Assembly: GCA_026003895.1 (NCBI GenBank)
Contig: BPIC01000004.1
Span: 401,767 to 465,766, forward strand
Reading direction: 5' to 3'
Source: Dehalococcoidia bacterium
Lineage (GTDB): Bacteria > Chloroflexota > Dehalococcoidia > SpSt-223
DNA: 64,000 nt
Position numbers and translations under genes: made by a program
Notes under the pieces: model-generated
What the model saw: the letters and a program-made list of their open reading frames with translations, nothing else
What the model was told of the DNA's origin: nothing
The model's database searches: none
Shown: positions 1-8,465 of the stretch, piece by piece
Position numbering within the stretch: position 1 is the stretch's first letter
Layout: each line of letters opens with the position of its first letter

Positions 1-55
1 GTTGATCCGCGATGAGTTCGGCAACCCGATCCCGAAAGAAGAGGGCACGCTATGA
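1..55 (+). CDS. rpoA: C-terminal end of probable RNA polymerase alpha subunit (partial)
   Basis: An open frame enters at base 2 and ends LIRDEFGNPIPKEEGTL with a TGA at 53-55 that overlaps the ATG of rplQ (ATGA, 4 bp). Only 17 codons are visible and no domain can be recognised. The identification rests on the nearly universal order rpoA-rplQ at the end of the alpha operon and on the translational coupling, so it is context-based. The 5' part lies outside the window. Confidence 0.6.
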   Translation, partial: LIRDEFGNPIPKEEGTL

Positions 56-405
56 GACACGCCGTTCGTGGCCGCCAATTCGGCCGGGATTCTGGTCATC
101 GTAAGGCGATGTTTCGCAACCTCGTGACCGACGCCCTACGATACGAGGCAATCACGACCACTGAGGCGAAGGCGAAAGAGATCCGCCCGATGGTCGAGAA
201 GATCATCACCTACGGGAAGGAAGGCACCGTGTACGCACGTCGCAAGGCGGCACGTGTGCTCTACGATCCGTTGGTCGTGCGGAAGGTGTTTGATGTGATT
301 GCGCCGCGGCTCGCCGACCGCCAAGGCGGCTACGTGCGAATCACCAAGCTCGGCGTTCGCAAGGGCGACGGCACGCCGATGGCGCGACTCGAGGTGCTGA
401 GCTAG
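52..405 (+). CDS. rplQ: 50S ribosomal protein L17
   Basis: L17, a component of the large ribosomal subunit near the peptide exit tunnel. The 117-residue product has the family signature at its N terminus (MRHAVRGRQFGRDSGHRKAM, then RNLVTDALRYEAITTTEAKAKE) and the usual C-terminal basic strand (YVRITKLGVRKGDGTPMARLEVL). Length is normal for bacterial L17. It starts inside the stop of the preceding alpha-subunit gene and its TAG (403-405) directly touches the proposed CTG start of truA, so rpoA-rplQ-truA-rplM-rpsI is read as one operon. Confidence 0.97.
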   Translation: MRHAVRGRQFGRDSGHRKAMFRNLVTDALRYEAITTTEAKAKEIRPMVEKIITYGKEGTVYARRKAARVLYDPLVVRKVFDVIAPRLADRQGGYVRITKLGVRKGDGTPMARLEVLS

Positions 406-1188
406 CTGGACCAGAGGCCCCACGCCTTTCGGCTTCGCGTCGCGTACGACGGTGCGGATTTTGCCGGGTTCCAACGCCAGCCGGCTCGACCGAGCGTCCA
501 AGAGGCAATCGAGACCGCGCTATGGCGCTTGACGGGCGAGCGGATCACGATCCGTTACGCTGGCCGGACGGATGCTGGAGTCCACGCCGAAGGTCAGGTG
601 ATTGCCTTCGAGACGCGGCGGGAGCTGGACGAGCGGTCGGTGCTGGCGGGGCTCAATGCCAATCTGCCGCCGACCATCGTCGCGTGGGAGGCGACGGCGG
701 TAGAGCCAGGCTACGACCCGCGGCGGCGGGCGCTCAGCCGGCGCTACCGCTACCAAATCGAACACCGGCCGTGGCCGACGCCCTTCCTGCGCCGCTATAG
801 CTGGCACGTGCGGGAGGCGTTGGATATCGCGGCGATGCACCGCGCTGCCCAAGCGCTGGTGGGTGAACACGACTTCGCGGCGTTCGCCCACCGGAGCGGG
901 GTCGCGGTTGGTTCGACGGTGCGCCGAGTGACGTGGATCGCCGTTCGGCGCACAGAAGACCAAGTGCGGGTGGAGATTGAGGCGAATGCCTTCTTGCCGC
1001 ACATGGTTCGGAATATCGTTGGCACGCTGGTCTGGATCGGCCGCGGCCGATTGGGAGAGAATGAGCTACCGCGGATTCTGGCGAGCCGGGACCGCCGGCG
1101 AGCCGGGCCGGCCGCGCCGGGTCACGGCTTGTTCCTTGTGCAGGTCCGCTACCCGGACGACCCCGAGGCAGTCGGGGAGAAGGAGTAA
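406..1188 (+). CDS. truA: tRNA pseudouridine(38-40) synthase TruA
   Basis: TruA isomerises uridines 38-40 in the tRNA anticodon stem. The frame has the N-terminal family block ([18 protein letters not shown]), the catalytic aspartate in [14 protein letters not shown], and the C-terminal [19 protein letters not shown] block. The first ATG in frame (529) would remove the N-terminal block, and no ATG, GTG or TTG lies between the rplQ stop and that block. The only plausible initiator is CTG at 406, immediately after the rplQ TAG, with a GAGGTG Shine-Dalgarno-like stretch just upstream. This gives 260 residues, a normal length. The gene sits between rplQ and rplM, as in many bacteria. Product is certain; start codon is inferred. 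Confidence 0.93.
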   Translation: MDQRPHAFRLRVAYDGADFAGFQRQPARPSVQEAIETALWRLTGERITIRYAGRTDAGVHAEGQVIAFETRRELDERSVLAGLNANLPPTIVAWEATAVEPGYDPRRRALSRRYRYQIEHRPWPTPFLRRYSWHVREALDIAAMHRAAQALVGEHDFAAFAHRSGVAVGSTVRRVTWIAVRRTEDQVRVEIEANAFLPHMVRNIVGTLVWIGRGRLGENELPRILASRDRRRAGPAAPGHGLFLVQVRYPDDPEAVGEKE

Positions 1189-1190
1189 CG

Positions 1191-1679
1191 ATGGCGGGTT
1201 ATCGCACGTATAGCGCGACCCCGCGCGACATCCATCGCGACTGGCACGTCATCGACGCCACCGGGCAAACGCTCGGCCGGCTGGCGACCCAGATCGCGAC
1301 ACTGCTGCGTGGGAAGCACAAACCGATCTACACCCCGCATCTGGACACCGGCGATTACGTCGTCGTCGTCAACGCCGGTAAGTTTCGTGTCTCCGGCAAC
1401 CGCCTGACGGACAAGATTTACTATCGTCACTCCCAATATCCGGGCGGGCTGAAGGCGGTCACGATGCAGAAAATGCTCGAAACGCATCCGACGCGCATTA
1501 TCGAGCACGCCGTCCGCGGGATGCTGCCGGACACGAAGCTTGGCCGTGCCCAGTTCAAGAAGCTGAAGGTGTATGCTGGTCCGACTCATCCGCATGAGCG
1601 CCACATCGCTGGCTTGAAGAAGCAGCAAGAGAAGAAGCAGACCGTCGCCGCGACCGAGACGCCGGCGAAGGAGGCCTAG
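1191..1679 (+). CDS. rplM: 50S ribosomal protein L13
   Basis: L13, an early-assembling large-subunit protein. Motifs include [20 protein letters not shown] near residue 17, the [12 protein letters not shown] strand, [12 protein letters not shown], and the [11 protein letters not shown] loop followed by [12 protein letters not shown]. The protein is 162 residues; the last 20 or so are a Lys/Glu/Ala-rich tail extending beyond the usual end near residue 145. It starts 2 bp after the truA stop and rpsI follows after 3 bp, so the genes are co-transcribed. Confidence 0.97.
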   Translation: MAGYRTYSATPRDIHRDWHVIDATGQTLGRLATQIATLLRGKHKPIYTPHLDTGDYVVVVNAGKFRVSGNRLTDKIYYRHSQYPGGLKAVTMQKMLETHPTRIIEHAVRGMLPDTKLGRAQFKKLKVYAGPTHPHERHIAGLKKQQEKKQTVAATETPAKEA

Positions 1680-1682
1680 CTC

Positions 1683-2081
1683 ATGACTACCCCACGAACC
1701 AGCCTCGGCGGCGGTGTCGGCAAGCGCAAGACCGCGGTCGCTCAGGTGCGCCTTGTGCCCGGCAACGGCCAGATTGTGGTCAACGGCCGGCCGCTCGAGG
1801 CGTACTTCCCGCGCCTGACCGACCAGATCATCGTCCAGACGCCGTTTCGCGTCGCCGGGGTCAGCAATTTCACCGCGATGGTGAAAGTCCAGGGCGGAGG
1901 CACGAGCGGGCAAGCCGGCGCGGTGCGCCACGCCATCGCTCGCGCCCTGGTGGAGTACGACGAAGAGCTGCGCTCCGTGATGCGCCGCAATGGCCTGATG
2001 ACGCGCGACGCCCGCATCAAAGAGCGCAAGAAGTACGGTCTCAAGCGCGCTCGCAAGGCGCCGCAGTATACCAAGCGCTAG
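1683..2081 (+). CDS. rpsI: 30S ribosomal protein S9
   Basis: S9, whose C-terminal tail contacts the P-site tRNA anticodon arm. The 132-residue product shows GVGKRKTAVAQVRLVPGNGQ, the VKVQGGGTSGQAGAVRHAIARAL block and the terminal basic tail ending KKYGLKRARKAPQYTKR, the canonical S9 ending. It is coupled to rplM and is the last gene of the operon: a perfect GC hairpin follows 3 bp after the stop. Confidence 0.97.
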   Translation: MTTPRTSLGGGVGKRKTAVAQVRLVPGNGQIVVNGRPLEAYFPRLTDQIIVQTPFRVAGVSNFTAMVKVQGGGTSGQAGAVRHAIARALVEYDEELRSVMRRNGLMTRDARIKERKKYGLKRARKAPQYTKR

Positions 2082-2084
2082 TCG

Positions 2085-2112
2085 ACGCGCGGGGCGCCCG
2101 CGCGTTCACTTT
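2085..2112 (+). terminator. Rho-independent terminator after rpsI
   Basis: Perfect 9-bp stem 2085-2093 / 2097-2105 (ACGCGCGGG / CCCGCGCGT) with a GCG loop, followed by TCACTTTT. It directly follows rpsI and marks the operon end. The rest of the gap to the convergent glycosidase (2113-2343) holds only short GC hairpins, for example one around 2296-2312; I see no gene there. Confidence 0.8.
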
Positions 2113-2343
2113 TCGACGGCCTGACGACTGGGTCGCTTCGCATGTCGTCGGTGTGGCGTCCTCGAGCGCCGCGGGTCGGTAGCGGGCACAGGGCGCACCC
2201 GGCAGCGGCCTCGCTGAACCCAATGAAGGCGACGCCGCCCCGGCGTCGCTCGGGGTCCCAAGGTGCCTGCAACGTATGGTGTTGCAACCGCCAGCGGGGT
2301 GAGCGGCTCCACCCTTAGGTGTGAGGGTCGCGAACTCGACGCG

Positions 2344-3438
2344 TCAGGAAAAGAGCCAACGTGTCAGGCCTTCGTTGGCGGGTCCATCCCACTCCGGGGT
2401 GAGCAGACCAAACGGCTCGCGTGCGCCGAACACGCGGCCACGCCCGGGCGTGGCGCTCGACATCGTGCCGTTCAGCGGCCAATAGGTCCAACTCGCGTCG
2501 CGTTCGTCGAGATAGTCCAGCAGCACACGCAGCCAGAGCGCGGTCGCCCGATCGGACCCCTCGGTCCATTCGCCGATGTCCAAGCCAAACTCGCCGACGA
2601 AGAGTGGGGTGTTGCCAAGGTCTCCCCAGCGCCGTTCCCACCGGCGCCGCATTGACTGAGCCGAGCGCGGTCGCGCGTGATACCAAACGTAATCGTGGAC
2701 CGAGTAGACAAGCCGTCCCGGCGCTGGCAGCCGCACCGGGGCATCGGCTGCGCCGCGCACGTCACTGGCGTGGTCGATGCCCTCCACAACAATCAGCAGG
2801 TCCGGATTTTCGGCGAGGATCGCGGCACCGGCCCGCTCGGCGGCATCGCGCCACGAGTAAGCTGGCTGGCGGCTCGTCCATCGCGCCGGGCCGCGAGGCT
2901 CGTTCCGAAGATCGGCGGCGATGACGAGCGGGTCCGCCCGGTAGCGTTGGGCCAGCAAGGTCCAGTGGGCGATCCAGACGGCCTCCGGGTAGGCCGAGAC
3001 ATGCCAGAGGTCGTTGCCGTCGCCCCGGTCACAGCACCAGTCAGCGAAGCTGGTGTGGTTGTCGAGGATAACCGCCAAGCCGGCGGCGGTGAGCGCTGCG
3101 ACGGTCTGGTCGAACACGGCGAGCGCCGATTGGCCGCGAAGCGCGGGGTTGGCGGCAACCGCCGCATCGGGGACCGTGGGATTCTCCGCAACGAGCTGGT
3201 TCGAGAAGGGGAGGCGAACGCAGTTCGCCCCGAGCGCCGTGATCAGCGCGACGATCCGCTCGAGCGGCTGGCGGTGGAGGCCGCCGACGACGAAATCCGG
3301 GCTCTCGGCGCCATACCAATTGACGCCGCGCAGCCGCACGGACCGACCGTCGCGGTCGAGAATGGATCGGCCGGCGGCACGCAGGGGAGGTCGAATCCGC
3401 TCAGCCAGACGAGTGCTCTCGGGACGGGGCAGATCCAA
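2344..3438 (-). CDS. Glycoside hydrolase family 5 (cellulase-like) protein
   Basis: Predicted retaining endo-beta-glycosidase of the GH5 (beta/alpha)8 fold. Visible landmarks: N-terminal strand RSVRLRGVNWYGAE, the acid/base glutamate in AADLRNEPRGP, the histidine strand VYSVHDYVWYH, the nucleophile glutamate in PLFVGEFGLDIG and the aromatic SWTYWPLNG segment. Substrate cannot be told. The frame has no ATG near its beginning; a TTG at 3438 gives 364 residues and overlaps the end of the kinase gene by 38 bp, so translational coupling is likely. No signal peptide is visible with this start, unusual for a cellulase, so the start is uncertain. Last gene of a five-gene minus-strand operon with a two-component system. 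Confidence 0.82.
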   Translation of the reverse strand: MDLPRPESTRLAERIRPPLRAAGRSILDRDGRSVRLRGVNWYGAESPDFVVGGLHRQPLERIVALITALGANCVRLPFSNQLVAENPTVPDAAVAANPALRGQSALAVFDQTVAALTAAGLAVILDNHTSFADWCCDRGDGNDLWHVSAYPEAVWIAHWTLLAQRYRADPLVIAADLRNEPRGPARWTSRQPAYSWRDAAERAGAAILAENPDLLIVVEGIDHASDVRGAADAPVRLPAPGRLVYSVHDYVWYHARPRSAQSMRRRWERRWGDLGNTPLFVGEFGLDIGEWTEGSDRATALWLRVLLDYLDERDASWTYWPLNGTMSSATPGRGRVFGAREPFGLLTPEWDGPANEGLTRWLFS

Positions 3439-4798
3439 CGGCGGCGACTGGCAGCGTGAATGAGAACTCCGAGCCGACGTTGACTTCGCTCGTTGCCCAA
3501 ATGCGGCCGCCGTGTGCTTGCACGGTATGTTTGGCGATGGCCAAGCCGAGCCCAGCGCCGGTGTTGGCGCGGGAGCGATTGGCCTTGTAAAACCGTTCGA
3601 AGACGCGGCCAAGCTCCTCAGGTGCGATTCCGACGCCGGTGTCGCGCACCCAGAACCGGACAAATGCGGGGGTGGTTGGGGTCGATTCGATGACCATCGG
3701 GTCGACCCCAACGGTGACGGTTCCGCCGGGTGGCGTGAACTTGATGGCGTTGTGGACGAGGTTGACGAGCGCTTGCTCGACGCGTTGCGGGTCGGCGGCG
3801 ACGGCGGGTAGACCGATCGGCGCGTCGACCTCGAGCGTTAGTCCGGCACGAGTCGCTTGCCCGGCGAGGCGCTCCGCCACGGCATGGCAGAGCGTTTCGG
3901 GCGCCACTGGCTCAAGACGCATGGCGAGTTCGCCGGATTCGATGCGGGTCAACTCGAACAGTTCTTCGACCATCTGGTTGAGGCGGTCGACCTCGACTTC
4001 GATCCGGCTAAGGAAGGATCGCGACACTGTGGGGTCGTCGAGTGCGCCGTCGAGCAGCGTCTCGGTGAGCGCTTTGAGCGACGCGACAGGGGTACGCAAC
4101 TCGTGGGAGACGTTGGCGATAAAGTCGCGTCGCACGGTCTCGGCGCGGCGCAGCTCGGTCACGTCTTGCAGGAGAAGGACGACCGGGACATCGCCGGGCT
4201 GAGCGGGGCGGGCGATAGCGTGAACGAAGCGTTTTGGCGCCGTGAGCTCGACGACAATCGGCTGGGGCTGCTCGCCACGGAGCGCTTCCCGTGCAAGCTC
4301 CACCAGTTCGTGCTGACGGACCGTCTGGACGAGGGTGCCACCCTGCCCGAGGGTGCCAAGCAGATCGCCGGCGGCCCGGTTGGCGAGCTCGACCCGGCCG
4401 TGCGCATCGAGAATGACGACGCCGACGGGCAGTCGCTCGACGACCGCTTCCCAGCGGCGCTGCTTGGCGGCTGCTTCATCGCGGAGGGCGAGACGCGAAT
4501 CGGCCAGCGCCCGGACGGCGCGGCGCAATCCAGCAAGGCCTCGCCCGCTCGTGCCGACCGGCCCGCCAGCCAGCCGGACGAACTCCTCGCGCACCTCCTC
4601 GACCGGCGCGAGTATCCACCGAGAGGCGAACAGAGCGAGAAGCGCGGCAAGGACTCCGCTGGGAAGGGCGGCGAGCCCGGCAAGCCAGCCAACGAAGGGC
4701 GTGAGCAGCAGCATACTCAGGCTGGCGATGATGCCGGTGGCGACGACGATGCGCAGCCGCAGCCCCACCTCAGGCCTTAAATCGGTAGCCCACTCCAC
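3401..4798 (-). CDS. PhoR-type sensor histidine kinase
   Basis: Membrane sensor kinase that should autophosphorylate and feed the adjacent response regulator. Order: two closely spaced transmembrane helices (about residues 15-60) with almost no external loop, a PAS-like segment (VVILDAHGRVELANRAAGDLLG), the HisKA H-box NVSHELRTPVASLKALTETL near residue 233, N-box NLVHNAIKFTPPGG, G1 box DTGVGIAPEE, F-box RVFERFYK and G2 box GAGLGLAIAKH. Length 465. The lack of an extracytoplasmic domain suggests sensing within or beside the membrane, as in PhoR. The listed ATG lies 28 bp inside the regulator gene; a GTG just after the regulator stop is an alternative. The signal is unknown. Confidence 0.93.
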   Translation of the reverse strand: MEWATDLRPEVGLRLRIVVATGIIASLSMLLLTPFVGWLAGLAALPSGVLAALLALFASRWILAPVEEVREEFVRLAGGPVGTSGRGLAGLRRAVRALADSRLALRDEAAAKQRRWEAVVERLPVGVVILDAHGRVELANRAAGDLLGTLGQGGTLVQTVRQHELVELAREALRGEQPQPIVVELTAPKRFVHAIARPAQPGDVPVVLLLQDVTELRRAETVRRDFIANVSHELRTPVASLKALTETLLDGALDDPTVSRSFLSRIEVEVDRLNQMVEELFELTRIESGELAMRLEPVAPETLCHAVAERLAGQATRAGLTLEVDAPIGLPAVAADPQRVEQALVNLVHNAIKFTPPGGTVTVGVDPMVIESTPTTPAFVRFWVRDTGVGIAPEELGRVFERFYKANRSRANTGAGLGLAIAKHTVQAHGGRIWATSEVNVGSEFSFTLPVAAVGSAPSREHSSG

Positions 4799-5462
4799 GG
4801 ACGGTTTGGATCAAGTCCGGCCGCCCGGGGTCGTCCTCGATCTTTTCGCGAAGCCCGCGAATGTGGACGTCGACGGTACGCGTTCCACCATCGTACTCGT
4901 AGCCCCAGAGGTTTTGGAGCAGCACGTCGCGCGTGAGCACCCGACCGCGGTTCCGCATCAGGTAGGCCAGCAGGTCGAACTCTTTCGGCTTGAGGGCGAT
5001 CGGCCGGCCGGCGCGGGTAACCTCGTGGCGGGCCAAATCAACGGTCAGGTCGCCCGCGGTAAGCTGTTCGTCGGTTGACGTCTGTGGCTCGGCTCGCAGC
5101 ATCTGAACGCGCCGCAGCGACGCCCGCACGCGCGCCAAGAGCTCGCGGAAGCTGAATGGCTTGGCAAGGTAATCGTCTGCGCCGATTTCGAGGCCGACTA
5201 CCTTGTCGATCTCGCTGGCCTTGGCGGTGAGCATCAGGATGGGCGAGGTTGTCTCGCTGCGTAAGGTGCGGCATACCTCGAAGCCGTCGAGCTTCGGAAG
5301 CATCACGTCCAGCACGATAAGGTCCGGGCGCAGGCGGCGCGCCACCTCGAGCGCTTCGAGCCCATCGTAGGCGACGCTGACGTCGTGACCTTCGCGCTTG
5401 AGGTTATAGCGGATGGTGTCGACGAGCGATGGCTCGTCGTCGACAACTAGGATCCGAGCCAA
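4770..5462 (-). CDS. OmpR/PhoB-family response regulator
   Basis: DNA-binding response regulator of 230 residues. The receiver domain has the acidic pair in LVVDDEPS, phospho-acceptor Asp in DLIVLDVMLPKLDGFEVC, and the conserved Lys in MLTAKASE. The C-terminal winged helix (ALKPKEFDLLAYLMRNRGRV to DVHIRGLREKIEDDPGRP and VRGVGYRF) is typical of PhoB/WalR proteins. It overlaps the small membrane protein upstream and the kinase downstream, so partner specificity is clear. Targets are unknown; no pho genes are nearby. Confidence 0.95.
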   Translation of the reverse strand: MARILVVDDEPSLVDTIRYNLKREGHDVSVAYDGLEALEVARRLRPDLIVLDVMLPKLDGFEVCRTLRSETTSPILMLTAKASEIDKVVGLEIGADDYLAKPFSFRELLARVRASLRRVQMLRAEPQTSTDEQLTAGDLTVDLARHEVTRAGRPIALKPKEFDLLAYLMRNRGRVLTRDVLLQNLWGYEYDGGTRTVDVHIRGLREKIEDDPGRPDLIQTVRGVGYRFKA

Positions 5463-5755
5463 AAGAACATCCCTCTCTCAATGTCCGGCCACCCGACCTG
5501 CGACGCGGTGGTGGGCGCCACGCTGAGCTTGGCTGCCGGGAGCGCGAGGCCGGCAAAGGCGGCGGCCGGTGGCAAGAAGAATACGATTCCGAGCCAGGCG
5601 ACGAGCCCAACGACGAGGGTAATCACGATGGCGAGCACGATCCGCAGGCGAGCGCGGTTCGTGCGCCGGCGCTGCGCTTCGAGAATGCGCGACTGGCGCA
5701 GCTCCTTCCGCCGGGCAATTCGCTCGGTCGCGCGGTTTGGCGGCTGATTGGTCAT
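5447..5755 (-). CDS. Small single-span membrane protein of unknown function
   Basis: 102 residues with a very basic N-terminal half (many Arg, e.g. RIARRKELRQSRILEAQRRR), one strong transmembrane helix (about 43-65: RIVLAIVITLVVGLVAWLGIVFFL) and a short external or cytosolic tail. The start chosen is the ATG at 5755, which shares ATGA with the stop of the TolB-like gene and is preceded by an AGAGGAAA ribosome-binding site. The 3' end overlaps the regulator start. I do not recognise a family. Position between a lipoprotein and a two-component system suggests an accessory role in signalling, which is inference only. Confidence 0.6.
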   Translation of the reverse strand: MTNQPPNRATERIARRKELRQSRILEAQRRRTNRARLRIVLAIVITLVVGLVAWLGIVFFLPPAAAFAGLALPAAKLSVAPTTASQVGWPDIERGMFFWLGS

Positions 5756-6756
5756 TTTCCTCTCCAATCGCCGCCACCAACACCGCCAGGCTCGCGGAGA
5801 CGCACAAGCTCCTGCCCATCCGGATTCATCGCGTAGATCGCCTTCGCGCCGATGACGAGCAGCCGCCGGCCGTCCACCGACCAGAGTGTCGTCGGGTCGT
5901 CCTCTTGAAGTTTAGCCACCTGCTGGTACTTGGAGCCGTCGGTGCGGACTTTGTACACGTCGGTCGGAACGCCGTGCAGCACCGGCCGCGCAAGCTGTCC
6001 GGGGACGAGCGCCGGTGCGCCGGGGCGCTGGATTGACGGGATCAGTGCACCAGCGAAGGCGACCTCTGCGCCATCGGGCGAGATTCGCGGCCAGTACATG
6101 GCGACAAACTGGTCTTCCGCGACAAGTTGCTGGGGCGATGAGCCGTCGGCGTTCGCCATCCAAAGGCTCTGACTGGCGGTCTGTGGGTTCACTTTAATGT
6201 ACGCGATCTTCTTGCCATCGGGAGAGATCGTCGGTTGGATGGCGTCTCGTACTAACGAGACGACATTGCCAGTGTTCAGCTCCAGCCGAACGATCTCGAT
6301 AATGTCGCCGCGGTATTGCCCATTGCTGATGATGGGCGCGAACCGGCTGTAGACGATGCTCTGGCCGTCGGGGGCGAAGTACGGGGATTCCAGCATCTCG
6401 CCGGCAACGGTGTGCTGGCGGATCAGCGTCAGGTCACTGCCATCGCGGCGCACCGAGTAGAGGTCGGTGCCGGGCGGAACGCCGCGCTGCGGCGGCGGAT
6501 ACATCGAGAAGACGACGCGTTGTCCATCCGGGGACCAGACCGGGTCTTTCGCAACCGCGCCGGCGGGCAATTCAACGAGCTTTCTCTCCTCGCGGCTGCC
6601 TATGGTGAACGTGTAGAGCTGGTCGTTCTTGATGTAGACCACGTCGCCGGTCAGCCCGCCCGAAGCGGGAGGGGCGGTAGTGCAGCCGAGCGACATCATG
6701 GCCGCAAGCGCGAGCAAACCATTCCGCACGGAGCCGCCGACTGATGCTCGTCTCAT
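5752..6756 (-). CDS. TolB-like beta-propeller lipoprotein (PD40/WD40-like)
   Basis: Predicted exported lipoprotein: hydrophobic signal NGLLALAAMMSLGC with a lipobox Cys near residue 25, then at least five PD40 propeller blades marked by WSPDGQRVVFS, FAPDGQSIVYS, ISPDGKKIAYI, ISPDGAEVAFAG and WSVDGRRLLVIG. Such propellers bind peptides or proteins; no enzymatic residues are evident. 334 residues from ATG 6756; a GTG at 6729, just before the hydrophobic segment, is an alternative. First gene of the operon with the two-component system and GH5, hence possibly a sensory or surface partner (inference). Confidence 0.82.
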   Translation of the reverse strand: MRRASVGGSVRNGLLALAAMMSLGCTTAPPASGGLTGDVVYIKNDQLYTFTIGSREERKLVELPAGAVAKDPVWSPDGQRVVFSMYPPPQRGVPPGTDLYSVRRDGSDLTLIRQHTVAGEMLESPYFAPDGQSIVYSRFAPIISNGQYRGDIIEIVRLELNTGNVVSLVRDAIQPTISPDGKKIAYIKVNPQTASQSLWMANADGSSPQQLVAEDQFVAMYWPRISPDGAEVAFAGALIPSIQRPGAPALVPGQLARPVLHGVPTDVYKVRTDGSKYQQVAKLQEDDPTTLWSVDGRRLLVIGAKAIYAMNPDGQELVRLREPGGVGGGDWRGK

Positions 6757-6890
6757 ACAATCGATGGTAGCCGGTTGCCCACTGGAGTTTCAAAAGGGCG
6801 GATCGATTCGTGGCGCCACATCGGCGAGCTGGTATGGATGGAGCGGAGACGGCTGGAACGCACGGGTCGTCGGAATCGCGGGAGCGGGCG

Positions 6891-7226
6891 ATGGTACACG
6901 CAGAGATGTATCACCTGCGGGTGTGTGGCGGTCCGCGTTGCGCCGAGCGGGGGAGCGACGAGCTCCGCCGGGCGTTCGAGCAGGCGCTCGCGTCGCGTGG
7001 GCTCGGCAACCGGGCGGCGGTGTCGCGGATCGACGGCGTGTGCCACGGCAGATGCCGGTTCGGCCCCAATGTGTTTGTCTCACCGGGGGACATCTGGTAT
7101 CGCGACGTGTCCGTCGCCGACGCGATGGCGATCGTGGAGGAGCACGTTGGCGCGGGCCGGCCGGTGACTCGACTGATCGGCGAGTCGCCGGCCTTTCTGC
7201 AGCTTGACGATGACGTGCCGTGGTAA
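6891..7226 (+). CDS. (2Fe-2S) thioredoxin-like ferredoxin
   Basis: 111-residue protein with the thioredoxin-fold [2Fe-2S] ferredoxin pattern: CGGPRC near the N terminus and GVCHGRCRFGP in the middle give four ligand cysteines, then the VSPGDIWYRDVSVADAMAIVEEH ending. It should carry electrons; the partner is unknown because neighbours are unrelated. The ATG at 6891 has a GGAG six bases upstream and starts just before the first ligand block, so the longer open frame upstream is rejected. Divergent from the TolB-like operon. Confidence 0.85.
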   Translation: MVHAEMYHLRVCGGPRCAERGSDELRRAFEQALASRGLGNRAAVSRIDGVCHGRCRFGPNVFVSPGDIWYRDVSVADAMAIVEEHVGAGRPVTRLIGESPAFLQLDDDVPW

Positions 7227-7326
7227 ACTGACGGCCCCATCATTGTCCAGCCGGGCTGTCCGGTGGCGCAGCATTCTGCGGCTGCAAAGCGGCGCATCAG
7301 GCGCGAACAGTACGGTATCCGAAATG

Positions 7327-7356
7327 TTGACCGGCTGGTTTACCCGATGCTAAAGT
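7327..7356 (+). promoter_or_regulatory. Possible sigma70-type promoter for the dppBC pair
   Basis: TTGACC (7327-7332), 18-bp spacer, TAAAGT (7351-7356), about 70 bp upstream of the first permease gene. The -35 is good and the -10 is weak. Nothing else is seen in 7227-7425. Confidence 0.35.
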
Positions 7357-7425
7357 CACGCAATCACTCGGCTAAACGGGGCCGCAGCGGATCGTTGCGC
7401 GTGCCGGAAATTGGGGTAACGGCTC

Positions 7426-8370
7426 ATGGCGAGGCTGATCGTCAACCGGCTGATCCAGCTAGTGTTCGTGATTGTCGCAGTATCGAGCTTGCTGTTCGTC
7501 TTGATGCGCGCCTCGGGCGACCCGGTCTCCGTTCTTTATGGTGATATTGACAACGAAACTCGCTTGAAGCTCCGGAAAGAGCTTGGTTTTGACGATCCCT
7601 TGATCGTCCAATACGGTCGTTTCTGGGGCGATCTGTTGATCCCGAAGTTTGACGCCCGTGGTAACTTGCGCTGGTTCGACTTCGGCGACTCGCTTCGGGC
7701 TCGCCGCCCGGCAATGCAGGTCGTGCTCGACAATCTCGGGAACACCGTTCAGTTGGCGCTCGTTTCCCTCGTTCTCGCGGTGATCGTTGGCATCCCCCTT
7801 GGTATCTTCTCCGCGATCACGCGCGGCCTACCGTCGGTGTTCTTTATGCTGATGGCGCTGATTCTACAATCAACGCCGTCGTTCTTCCTCGGCATCATCT
7901 TAGTGCTGATCTTCGCGGTGCAGTTACGCGTCTTACCGCCGTTCGGCTATGGGACGCCGGCGCACTACATTATGCCGGCGATATGTTTGGCGGCGTTCCC
8001 GATGGCCCGCTTGGCGCGCTTGATGCGTTCGGCGCTGCTCGACGTGATGAGCCTCGACTATATCCGGACGGCGCGGGCGAAGGGATTGTCGAATAGCATG
8101 GTGATCATTCGGCACGCGCTTCGAAACGCGATGATTCCGATCGTCACGGCGATCGGTCTTGACATCGCGTTCCTCTTGAGCGGTTCGGTGATCATCGAGA
8201 ATCTTTTCGCGTGGCCGGGCATCGGTCGCCAACTCGTTACCTCGACCTTCACGCGTGACTACAACGTTGTCCAGTCGATCGTGTTCATTATTGCGATCTG
8301 GATCGTGGCGGCCTTCCTTTTGGTCGACATCACCTATAAGTGGATCGACCCGCGTATCAAGTACGACTAG
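7426..8370 (+). CDS. ABC transporter permease, DppB/OppB family
   Basis: Inner-membrane subunit of a dipeptide/oligopeptide/nickel-type importer. 314 residues with an N-terminal helix (RLIQLVFVIVAVSSLLFVLM), the family block around GDPVSVLYGD, several further helices, and the EAA loop contacting the ATPase (DYIRTARAKGLSNSMVIIRHALRNAMIP, positions about 205-232). Followed by a DppC-type gene after 95 bp. No solute-binding protein or ATPase gene adjoins, which is unusual. Two peptide-type binding proteins occur at 40 and 50 kb. Confidence 0.93.
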   Translation: MARLIVNRLIQLVFVIVAVSSLLFVLMRASGDPVSVLYGDIDNETRLKLRKELGFDDPLIVQYGRFWGDLLIPKFDARGNLRWFDFGDSLRARRPAMQVVLDNLGNTVQLALVSLVLAVIVGIPLGIFSAITRGLPSVFFMLMALILQSTPSFFLGIILVLIFAVQLRVLPPFGYGTPAHYIMPAICLAAFPMARLARLMRSALLDVMSLDYIRTARAKGLSNSMVIIRHALRNAMIPIVTAIGLDIAFLLSGSVIIENLFAWPGIGRQLVTSTFTRDYNVVQSIVFIIAIWIVAAFLLVDITYKWIDPRIKYD

Positions 8371-8465
8371 GTGGTGCGGCGGAGCGATTGCCCCGCCGAG
8401 GTTCGTGTTCCCGCTCCGGTCCACTGGCTGAGTCAGCCGGAGCGACCAAGGAAGAAGGAGAGGCG

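Noticed and set aside
2270..2340. Possible tRNA or SRP RNA after rpsI
   Set aside because: GTCGCGAACTCGAC resembles a T-arm but lacks the consensus loop; no SRP apical motif is present.
7250..7340. Possible tRNA before the permease genes
   Set aside because: GCTGCAAAGC looks like an anticodon loop but no acceptor stem, D-arm or TTCRANY T-loop can be drawn.
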